A stretch of DNA of 8,673 nucleotides. It comes from Lachnospiraceae bacterium. Lineage in GTDB: Bacteria > Bacillota_A > Clostridia > Lachnospirales > Lachnospiraceae. The stretch is taken from assembly GCA_017542725.1 (NCBI GenBank), contig JAFXWR010000209.1, positions 1-8,673 on the forward strand, given 5' to 3'. Shown piece by piece: positions 1 through 7,379 of this stretch (positions are counted from its first letter, which is position 1; each line of letters opens with the position of its first letter). The position numbers were made by a program, and so were the translations under genes. Below the pieces are notes generated by a model. That model was given only the letters and a program-made list of their open reading frames with translations. It made no database searches and had not been told where the DNA came from.

Positions 1-74
1 ATTTTTGCCAATAATCTCTATTATCATTTTTCTGGCAAAAGTGTAAGCGAAGCATCTATCAAAAGCATCATAGT
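1..74. other. Tail downstream of pbpC with no clearly supported gene
   Basis: After the pbpC stop, the minus strand has two frames that stay open to the window edge: one from ATG at 55 (MLRLHFCQKNDNRDYWQK, preceded directly by TAG) and one from ATG at 27 (MIIEIIGKN). Neither has a recognisable ribosome-binding site, and 9 to 18 residues are too few to identify a family. A third frame from 69 stops after 14 residues. A following gene on the same strand is plausible given the compact operon, but I cannot choose its start or name it. No T-rich terminator hairpin is visible. Confidence 0.4.
3..40. repeat. Nested inverted repeat downstream of pbpC
   Basis: On the plus strand TTTTGCCA (3-10) is matched by TGGCAAAA (33-40), and inside it ATAAT (11-15) is matched by ATTAT (20-24) around a CTCT loop. 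The two stems stack on one side but are separated by an 8-base bulge (25-32) on the other. It could form an RNA hairpin or be an operator-like palindrome, but it lacks a U-run for an intrinsic terminator and is AT-rich enough to have arisen by chance. Confidence 0.3.
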
Positions 75-2366
75 CTAACGAGTTTTTTCAATGGAGAAGC
101 TTGTCCTCGCTACTTCACCATCCTCTGCCATTATAGTTAAAGTATGTTCTCCAACACCTAATTCAATCTCTTTTTCATATGATTTATCTAGTCCGATAAA
201 CTCTTTATCAAGATACCAATATATATTTTGATTTTTTAAATTAGCAATTTTAACAACAAGCTTTTGTTCTTTGTCTAAATCCTTTGGCAAAAGAATCTTT
301 AGACTTGGCGTTGGATATAGTATCTTTAAGCTTTTTTCTTTTGATGTCGTATGATATATCTCAGATACATCTCTATTTTCTCTTATAAAGTAATTAACAA
401 CTTCAAGAGGATAATTAAGAATGACTTTTTCGTGACTATTTGAAAATTTTGGACTTCTCGAATCTATCTCTACATCTTCATCATCCACATAGATTTTTTT
501 GTAGTATGGAGAAAGTTTAAGTGGCTTAGCCTTTCTCGGAAATTTTATAGTTTTAGTATCTACGCCTTCTATATTTATGCGATATCCTGTAATCTTATCA
601 ACTTCTATATCTTCTAATTCGTAAAATGGCTCTGTAAAATGCTTATTGCTATTATCTAATTCCTGAAATACATTAAAAAGTAGTCTGCCACCACTTACAA
701 CCCCAGAGAGATTTTCATTACTCTTGCCTGAAAAATTTCCCACCCACACTATGACGGTATAATCAGGAGTCATCCCGCATGCCCATGCATCTCTCTTTCC
801 ATAACTAGTTCCAGTCTTCCAAGAAATCGGATCCTTCCATCTATATAAATTGTTTATCCCTGGTCTAACTAATTCTTTCAATGTATCAAGAGTAAGGTAA
901 GCTGCCCCTTTTGTAAACATAGTCTTTCTCTTAGTATTTATCGTTTTATCATCACGCTTTATATAATTAAGTTCAGTCAAATCTCCAAAATTTGCAAGAC
1001 CCGAATAGAGTTTAGCTATATCCTCAACAGAGAATTCCTTTGTGCCAAGTATAATCGAAAGCCCATAGCGGTCAGGATTATCTTCTTCAAAGTCAATCAT
1101 ATCTTTAAGAAAATAATAAAAATTGTACACGCCATATTGGTCAAGTAAGTGTACAAACGGAATATTAAGTGATGATATAAGTGCCTGTCTTGCTTCTATC
1201 ATACCAGTGTATTTTTTATTTGCATTTTGCGGATTAAAGTTCGCAAAAAACATCGGCACATCTTGCACAAGAGACTCTGGTGCAATTATTCCTTCATCAA
1301 TTGAGAGTGCATATAAAAATGGTTTTAGTATTGAACCGGGTGATCTTTTTGCAATTACTCCATCAACCTGCCCTTCGTTTTCCATATCCATAAAATCTTG
1401 TGAGCCGACATAGGCTTTCACATTTCTAGTCTTATTTTCAACTATAAGCATAGCAGCATTTGTTATACCCTCTGAATGAGTATAGCCAACATATGACCTT
1501 ACAATCTCTTGCATTCTCTTTTGCAAATCATAATCTATGGTTGTCTTAATTACTTTATCAGTTTTTTTATTATATAGTCTTCTTGCAAGATGCGGCGCTA
1601 CTCTTTCAAAAGAGTATCTTTCACCAGGAAGTGGCTCACTCTTTGCAAGACTTAATTGGTCTTCTGTCATCTTACCTTTTGCATATAACTTATCAAGTAA
1701 ATAATTTCTCTTACTAAGTAGCCTCTCATGATTCTTTTCAACATTCATAGCACCTGGCGAATTTGGCAACACTGCAAGAAGTGCACATTCTGCCCAAGAA
1801 AGATTTTTTGGATCCTTTTGAAAATACATTCTCGCTGCTGTCCCATATCCAACTATATTGCCTCCATATGGAGCATTATTTAGATAGAGCTTAAGTATTG
1901 TATCCTTACCAAGCTTTGTCTCTATCTTAAATGCCTGTATTATTTCAATAAATTTATTTAAGTATGTTCTCTTTTTTGGCATCACAAGCTTTGCAACCTG
2001 CATAGTTATCGTGCTTGCACCACTTCTCTTTCTACCAAGTAAATTATTTTTAAACGCTCTCCCTATGGCTAAAAAATCTACTCCATGATGTGAATTGAAA
2101 TTTTTATCCTCATAAGTTATAACTGCTTCTTTGAGATTATTGGATACATCATCTTCTACTTTTAAATGCCACTGCTCATCATCAGTTAAAAACACATCCA
2201 TTAATTTGCCGTTTGTATCAAGAAGTGATGTGCTGTATCTACTCTCTATATCAGTTTGCATCTTGTTGACATCAAAAGTTAAGAATACTGTGATGGTAAA
2301 TGCGGCAAGTAAAAATATGATGCAGGCAAAAATTATTAATATAATTTTACTAACTCTATTATTAAT
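75..2366 (-). CDS. pbpC: Penicillin-binding protein 1C: bifunctional peptidoglycan glycosyltransferase/transpeptidase
   Basis: From the ATT start the protein is 763 residues (E. coli PBP1C is about 770); from the first ATG (2261) it would be 728 and lack its anchor. It polymerises lipid II and cross-links peptide stems on the outer face of the cytoplasmic membrane. Numbering from ATT: transmembrane helix 8-31 (ILIIFACIIFLLAAF); glycosyltransferase family 51 domain about 70-245 with EDKNFNSHHGVD (catalytic E86), GASTITMQ, KFIEIIQAFKIE (second Glu E141) and the KDTILKLYLNNAPYGG region; transpeptidase domain about 265-560 with SILK (S345/K348, in the PGSxxKP context), SLN (S399-N401) and KTGTS (K517-T520); then a linker and a C-terminal BiPBP_C-type beta domain (about 675-763, with IYWYLDKEFIG and GEHTLTIMAEDG). 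All catalytic motifs are present. It follows the macroglobulin gene by 18 bases and ends in TAG at 77-75. The function call is firm; the exact start is less so. Confidence 0.93.
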   Translation of the reverse strand: MNNRVSKIILIIFACIIFLLAAFTITVFLTFDVNKMQTDIESRYSTSLLDTNGKLMDVFLTDDEQWHLKVEDDVSNNLKEAVITYEDKNFNSHHGVDFLAIGRAFKNNLLGRKRSGASTITMQVAKLVMPKKRTYLNKFIEIIQAFKIETKLGKDTILKLYLNNAPYGGNIVGYGTAARMYFQKDPKNLSWAECALLAVLPNSPGAMNVEKNHERLLSKRNYLLDKLYAKGKMTEDQLSLAKSEPLPGERYSFERVAPHLARRLYNKKTDKVIKTTIDYDLQKRMQEIVRSYVGYTHSEGITNAAMLIVENKTRNVKAYVGSQDFMDMENEGQVDGVIAKRSPGSILKPFLYALSIDEGIIAPESLVQDVPMFFANFNPQNANKKYTGMIEARQALISSLNIPFVHLLDQYGVYNFYYFLKDMIDFEEDNPDRYGLSIILGTKEFSVEDIAKLYSGLANFGDLTELNYIKRDDKTINTKRKTMFTKGAAYLTLDTLKELVRPGINNLYRWKDPISWKTGTSYGKRDAWACGMTPDYTVIVWVGNFSGKSNENLSGVVSGGRLLFNVFQELDNSNKHFTEPFYELEDIEVDKITGYRINIEGVDTKTIKFPRKAKPLKLSPYYKKIYVDDEDVEIDSRSPKFSNSHEKVILNYPLEVVNYFIRENRDVSEIYHTTSKEKSLKILYPTPSLKILLPKDLDKEQKLVVKIANLKNQNIYWYLDKEFIGLDKSYEKEIELGVGEHTLTIMAEDGEVARTSFSIEKTR

Positions 2367-2378
2367 TTTACTTCTCCT
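2364..2378 (-). promoter_or_regulatory. Shine-Dalgarno site and apparent ATT start codon of pbpC
   Basis: After the macroglobulin stop (TAA, 2387-2385) the minus strand reads TTTAGGAGAAGTAAAATT. AGGAG is at 2378-2374, then 7 bases, then ATT at 2366-2364, exactly in frame with pbpC. Between the in-frame upstream TAA and the ATG at 2261 there is no ATG, GTG, TTG or CTG in this frame. The segment between encodes a cytoplasmic-to-membrane N-terminus typical of PBP1C, so ATT is the best start. An A instead of C at plus-strand base 2364 is all that separates ATT from ATG, so a base-call error is the main alternative. Confidence 0.7.
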
Positions 2379-2384
2379 AAAGTA

Positions 2385-5300
2385 TTATGACACTTTAACT
2401 TTGCCGCCCTTCTTATATGCTCGATAATTATTATCATACATAGCTTCAAGCACTGTACCAGGGAAGTCAAACTCACCTTTTGTAACAGCATTAATCTTTA
2501 CAAAGAAATGAAGTTCCTTTTCATTATTGTAGTTAAAGAACCACATAACTCTGTCGTCTCTTATATCAGTATATGACACATTAGTTCCTTTTGATTTATC
2601 TTCTACCCACTTTGGTGCATTAGAATCTGTCACTCTCAAATTCTCTATCTCCCATCCACTTGGAAGGATCTGATTTATAGCAACATTTTCCACTCTTTCA
2701 GTATTTCTCTTAGTTGGTTTTACTACAACTTCCATCCAGAATGTATCTCCAGACTTAACATTAGAAGCACTCTTGCTTTTACCTTCATCATCATAATAAT
2801 GTCTCTCTATACTAAATCCTTCAGAATAATCTTTTGTCTCAGCATTTACTGGCACACCTTCCCAGTAATAGTTTACAAAAGTCTTGCCCTCATTATCTGG
2901 TATGACAGTTATTTTTTTCGCACCTTCTTTTATAACTATTTTTTCTTGACTTGAAGTAGTGTATGGAGTCTGTACTCCGTCTATATCAACTACTCCCTTT
3001 ATAGTGTCATTTACATTTTCAGATGCTATATTAGAAAGAGCAATAAGTGAGTAAGCAGTTGTCTGAGTTGAATACCAATTCTTAGTTCGCATACTGCTAA
3101 GTATCTCATCAAATGCCTCAGCATCTTTCTTTCCATATACAGTGTAGTAGCAATCAAGATAAACTGCAAGTTCTCTCAAAAGCGAACCATAGCTATAACT
3201 ATAATAATATCTATCTCGCTTATACAAATCATCAAACATCTTCTTGATACTTGATGTATTAACCGTTGATGCAATTTGAACTGCTATGTTATCCTGACCT
3301 ACAAGTTTATAAGCTGCAGCAAGATACATCCTTGATGTATCAGTCATTCTTGTTGTGTAGAAATTCTCATACATATAGTTCATCTCACTTACATTTTGCT
3401 TTCCAGCAAGTGCAAGTAAATAAAGTGCATATGATTTCCAACTTATGTCATAATCTGAATTTACATTTGTTCCACGAACAGTTTTTGATGTGTAGTTAAT
3501 CCACTTATCATACATAGAGTCTGGCAAATAATATCCATTCTTCTTTGCATAGATTAAAAAGTGACCTACATAGTTTGTAGCCCAATCAGATTTTTGACTT
3601 TCGCCTGGCCAATATGAAAATGCTCCACTTGAAAGTTGGAAAAGTTTAAGTCTTGATATACCAGCATTTATATTATCAACTACTTTTTGCTTATCATAAT
3701 TCTTTGTAGTAGAAAGTTTGTCTATAAATAATTGTGGGAACACTGATGAAGTAGTCTGCTCAGCACAACCATAAGGATATCTAATTAAATATTTAAGTCT
3801 TTGGTCAAGACCAAGCATCATCGTATTTGAAATAGTGAGGACGCTATCCACAGTGCCTTTTACATAATCGATGTCTTGAGTGTAGACTACTGGTTGTTTT
3901 CCATTTAATTCACTATTTTCGCTAACCTCTATAGGAGTATTATTGCTATTTATTGCCATTCCTACAATCTCTTCATAATTATATATGTTTGACCTTACAC
4001 CTATAGTTAATTTTTCATTTCCAACTTCATTTCCTATTTCTTCATCAAAGTAGACAATCTCTTTGTCACCTTTTTTCATGGCAATATTTTTTGTCTGGGT
4101 TTTTCCTTTAAATGTATAGTATACTTCTACATTTCCTATACCCTCTTCAAGTGCAAATATAGAAACAGGTATACTCATCTTATCACCAATCTTCATGCTA
4201 CGAGGTAATGTTGGCTGCATTATGATAGGTGCCTTTACAAGCATATCTTTTTCAGCAGAACCATAACTATTACCATCAGCTGCGACAACCATTATACGAA
4301 CCTGACCCATGTAATTTGGCATCTCAAAGTCAACGCTTGCCGCACCATTAGCATCAGTTGTAAGGACACCTTTAAACATAGATACAGGTTTAAATCTATC
4401 AGCATCTTCAAGTCCAAGTTCTTTAAGTCTTCGTCTTCTCGCCATTTCATCCATAAGTGCTTCGTCACCACCGACCTTTAAGATCTGATGAACTGCACCA
4501 TAAGGTCTATCTATTACTTCAGAATAGTTATCATATAGAGAAAGTTTTGCTGCAAGTTTTTGGAAGAAATGAGTCCATGGATTTGGAGTTTTAAATGCAG
4601 TGATATCAAGTAATCCTTCGTCTACTACAGCAATTGTGAAATTTACTTTCTTTAATTTCTTATTTTGTACATAGACAGTAAATTTCTCATTTGGTCTTAT
4701 TTGTTCTGGAGCAACAATTTCTAAATCTATCTTTGTATCTTCATCAACTACATTTAATGGTATAATTCCATAAAGCCTAAGCGGTCTATCATTTTCCTTC
4801 GTCTTATAGTCTTGCAAGAGTGTCACATAGACATAGGCATTTGGTGCCATCTCTTTAGTGATAGCAATTGATTCTACCATCTCTGTTTCATTTGCATCTC
4901 TATACAATTGGTCAATTATTCTTCCTGCTTTTTCAATAGTTATAATTGCTTTAGATCCTTTTGCTGCCTTATACCTAACTTGTGCTGTATCGCCAACAAG
5001 ATACTGTTTCTTATCTGAAATTACATTTAAAGTTTCAACTTTCTTTGTGACACTAGAGTCTACCCACTCACTTGACTGGAGATTTACACCAGTAACCTGA
5101 CCTGTAATCGGGTCTTCAACTTCTACATATAAATACTCTGCATTTGGTATGATATCTTCAAGTAAAGTAGGTACATCAGTTGTTGTGAACTCACCTTCAT
5201 ATATAAGTGTGGTATTTTTATCACTCTTAAATGAACGAATGAAATCACTATAGTCAGAATAGTCCCACCACCAATAGTGGTCATTACTATAAAGTCTATA

Positions 5301-7367
5301 TTTTAATTTTTTTCCAGCAACTAAAGTCTCGCCATCTTCAGTGACACAGATTACTTTCAAGTCAAGTTTAGCACCAGGTTTTTTATAGGTACTTGTATTC
5401 TCAATTCCCACATAGGTATCATACTTTTTAAGTTTAACATACTTCTTACTAACTACATTTCTACCACCATCTTCAGTAACACGTCCAGCCACATCCATAA
5501 GCATATTGAGTGAACCAAAACTTACATTAGTAAAATCTGGCACTATAGTGTCATAACCCTTAGAATCCAAAGTTCCTTCTAGATATCTTGAACCAGAATA
5601 TCCATAAGTAGATGGCTCTTTAAAAGTATAATCCTTATATTTCTCAAAGTTTATAGGCTCTTCTCTTATATCAAAACTTACTCCATATTTAAGTTTGCCC
5701 GCAGGCTCACCAAATAAATAATTTGCATTGATAGTCCAATCTTTTATTTCTTCATTGTAATTGACAACTTCTGGAATGTTGAGATTTACTTTTATTCTAT
5801 TTGGCACAACTGTTTCTACAGATATGTCTTTCTTAAACACTTGATCACCAATAGTAGCCTCTAGTTTCCAGATGCCCGTTCTTGATGATAAATCTGTCTT
5901 AAATGTGTAAGTGTAAAAACCATTCTTGCCATTATTTATGACATCATTCTCTATCATCTTTACGCCAGTTGGATCATATACTGTTATCTTAACTGGTTGA
6001 TTATTTTCAAGTGCTTCATCATTGTTTCTTGCTATTATAGAAACATATATTGGATCTCCCGGTCTATACACACCCCTTTCAGTATAGATAAATCCTCTTA
6101 TACCATTAGTCGCATAGGCTCCATCAACTGCAAATCCATTTGTGTTGAGTGCGTTTTTAAGCATTAAAATCGACTTACTCTGCTGAGTATCGGCCAATAT
6201 ATAAAAGCTATTTTTATGATTTTCAAAATCTACAACTCCATCAGCATCACTTGTCTTTTCTTCAAGTATCTGATTGTTTTTTGACATGAGATATACTTTT
6301 ACACCACGCATAAGTCTATTTTCAACTATGTCAAGAACATTAACCCTTAAACCATTGTCAGTCTTTGCTGCGAGTATGCCTGTATCTGTGAGAAGAATTG
6401 TTTTTGCAATTTTTCCGTTACTATTTAGATAATCTCTATCATCCCAACTTAGGCTGCCATTTTCTCTACGTGCAAACTTATATGATGTTCCATTCTCATC
6501 AAACTTTACAAAAATTTGATAAATTCCATTTGAATCTATTACTCCTGTCAGATCTACTGCAGTTTGAACCCACGTATCAATTTCATTTTCTATATCAAAG
6601 TTGACATCGTATAGTTTATCACCTACATTGTCAAATATATCATCCCTCTCTATATATCCATATTCTTCATCGTAGTAGCCTTCCCAATCATAACTATATT
6701 GATTAGAATAGTAACCATTGCCAGAAAAATCAAAATTCTGCAAAAATTGAGTCATATTGTTGGCGTAAACTTTTCTTACAACTATATTTACTTTGTTGAC
6801 ATTAAGAGTTCTTATATAAACTTTTTTCTCATTTACAGATGGAAGTATAATTCCATCACTAGTAAATACAACCTTAGGTTTCTTTTGGTCAAAAGCAATG
6901 GTCTCTGTCTTGTCCTCTGTAGTTACAACACCATCTGTAGCTCTTATGCCACTTAAAACTGTAACTTTATATGTATTCGCTGGATTAAATTCCCCTCTGA
7001 GCAAAAGTTTATTTGAAACCTTTGACACAGTAAATATTGTATCTGGTTCTATCTTTATATAAGGATTTGCATCAAACTTGTCTTGAATTTCTTTTGAAAA
7101 TTGAATCTCTATATAGGTCGACTTATCGGTATCTCTATATCCAGCAATATTTTGAATTTCAAGCGGTTCACGAACCTCGTGAACTTCTCTAACTATTGAT
7201 TCCTTACTTGTGCTATTTTCTTCATCAACATTTTGTTCATTATCAATAGTTTCTACGGTATTAGTCTCTTGAGTTTTCTCTGCCACTTCATTCTTCTGAC
7301 AAGAAGAAAGAGCAAATAACAAAATACATAAACAAATAAGACCGACAAAACTAAATTTTCTTTTCAT
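2385..7367 (-). CDS. Bacterial alpha-2-macroglobulin lipoprotein (YfhM/ECAM type) with an intact thioester
   Basis: A complete 1660-residue protein, close in length to E. coli YfhM (about 1650). It is thought to trap proteases at the cell surface: bait cleavage exposes a thioester that bonds covalently to the attacker. Visible parts: lipoprotein signal MKRKFSFVGL...FALSSC (lipobox L20-S-S-C23); an acidic, low-complexity tether (about 25-60); N-terminal macroglobulin-like domains; an MG2-type segment beginning RGVYRPGDPIYVSIIARN (431-448); a bait-adjacent domain (about 778-920) ending in IAVVDEGLLDITAF; a predicted bait segment (about 945-995) with RRRR at 977-980; the A2M-family domain (about 998-1085); the thioester motif YPYGCAEQ (C1201-Q1204, coded at 3767-3756) opening an alpha-helical domain (about 1175-1450); and the C-terminal domain ending LEAMYDNNYRAYKKGG. 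Besides C23 and C1201, I find only C674 and C1406 in the mature protein. The start is set by an AGGAG site. The next gene encodes PBP1C, the usual partner of bacterial macroglobulins. The gene looks intact. Confidence 0.95.
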   Translation of the reverse strand: MKRKFSFVGLICLCILLFALSSCQKNEVAEKTQETNTVETIDNEQNVDEENSTSKESIVREVHEVREPLEIQNIAGYRDTDKSTYIEIQFSKEIQDKFDANPYIKIEPDTIFTVSKVSNKLLLRGEFNPANTYKVTVLSGIRATDGVVTTEDKTETIAFDQKKPKVVFTSDGIILPSVNEKKVYIRTLNVNKVNIVVRKVYANNMTQFLQNFDFSGNGYYSNQYSYDWEGYYDEEYGYIERDDIFDNVGDKLYDVNFDIENEIDTWVQTAVDLTGVIDSNGIYQIFVKFDENGTSYKFARRENGSLSWDDRDYLNSNGKIAKTILLTDTGILAAKTDNGLRVNVLDIVENRLMRGVKVYLMSKNNQILEEKTSDADGVVDFENHKNSFYILADTQQSKSILMLKNALNTNGFAVDGAYATNGIRGFIYTERGVYRPGDPIYVSIIARNNDEALENNQPVKITVYDPTGVKMIENDVINNGKNGFYTYTFKTDLSSRTGIWKLEATIGDQVFKKDISVETVVPNRIKVNLNIPEVVNYNEEIKDWTINANYLFGEPAGKLKYGVSFDIREEPINFEKYKDYTFKEPSTYGYSGSRYLEGTLDSKGYDTIVPDFTNVSFGSLNMLMDVAGRVTEDGGRNVVSKKYVKLKKYDTYVGIENTSTYKKPGAKLDLKVICVTEDGETLVAGKKLKYRLYSNDHYWWWDYSDYSDFIRSFKSDKNTTLIYEGEFTTTDVPTLLEDIIPNAEYLYVEVEDPITGQVTGVNLQSSEWVDSSVTKKVETLNVISDKKQYLVGDTAQVRYKAAKGSKAIITIEKAGRIIDQLYRDANETEMVESIAITKEMAPNAYVYVTLLQDYKTKENDRPLRLYGIIPLNVVDEDTKIDLEIVAPEQIRPNEKFTVYVQNKKLKKVNFTIAVVDEGLLDITAFKTPNPWTHFFQKLAAKLSLYDNYSEVIDRPYGAVHQILKVGGDEALMDEMARRRRLKELGLEDADRFKPVSMFKGVLTTDANGAASVDFEMPNYMGQVRIMVVAADGNSYGSAEKDMLVKAPIIMQPTLPRSMKIGDKMSIPVSIFALEEGIGNVEVYYTFKGKTQTKNIAMKKGDKEIVYFDEEIGNEVGNEKLTIGVRSNIYNYEEIVGMAINSNNTPIEVSENSELNGKQPVVYTQDIDYVKGTVDSVLTISNTMMLGLDQRLKYLIRYPYGCAEQTTSSVFPQLFIDKLSTTKNYDKQKVVDNINAGISRLKLFQLSSGAFSYWPGESQKSDWATNYVGHFLIYAKKNGYYLPDSMYDKWINYTSKTVRGTNVNSDYDISWKSYALYLLALAGKQNVSEMNYMYENFYTTRMTDTSRMYLAAAYKLVGQDNIAVQIASTVNTSSIKKMFDDLYKRDRYYYSYSYGSLLRELAVYLDCYYTVYGKKDAEAFDEILSSMRTKNWYSTQTTAYSLIALSNIASENVNDTIKGVVDIDGVQTPYTTSSQEKIVIKEGAKKITVIPDNEGKTFVNYYWEGVPVNAETKDYSEGFSIERHYYDDEGKSKSASNVKSGDTFWMEVVVKPTKRNTERVENVAINQILPSGWEIENLRVTDSNAPKWVEDKSKGTNVSYTDIRDDRVMWFFNYNNEKELHFFVKINAVTKGEFDFPGTVLEAMYDNNYRAYKKGGKVKVS

Positions 7368-7372
7368 AACAA

Positions 7373-7377
7373 CTCCT
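7373..7377 (-). promoter_or_regulatory. Shine-Dalgarno site of the alpha-2-macroglobulin gene
   Basis: The 12 bases between the ATPase stop (TAA, 7382-7380) and the next ATG (7367-7365) read TTAGGAGTTGTT on the minus strand. AGGAG lies 5 bases before the ATG, a good ribosome-binding site that fixes this start. The gap is too short for a separate promoter or a terminator, so expression from an upstream promoter as part of the transporter transcript is the simplest reading. Confidence 0.85.
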
Positions 7378-7379
7378 AA

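Noticed and set aside
1123..1413. Plus-strand open frame of 96 codons inside pbpC
   Set aside because: Fully antisense to the conserved transpeptidase-coding region and unlike any family I recognise. The same applies to short plus-strand frames at 3266-3499, 4858-5100, 6398-6604, 6699-6956, 7903-8112 and 8208-8393.
75..2261. pbpC starting at the first ATG (2261), 728 residues
   Set aside because: It has no good ribosome-binding site, leaves a 123-base gap after the macroglobulin gene in an otherwise tight operon, and discards an in-frame membrane helix that follows an ideal AGGAG site. Kept only as a fallback.
2367..2384. Promoter or terminator between the macroglobulin gene and pbpC
   Set aside because: Only 18 bases are available and they hold the ribosome-binding site; there is no stem-loop or U-run.
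2131..2427. Plus-strand open frame with a leucine/isoleucine-rich end
   Set aside because: It lies antisense to the pbpC start and the macroglobulin end. Its hydrophobic stretch is the complement of AT-rich sequence around the pbpC membrane helix, and it has no recognisable domain.
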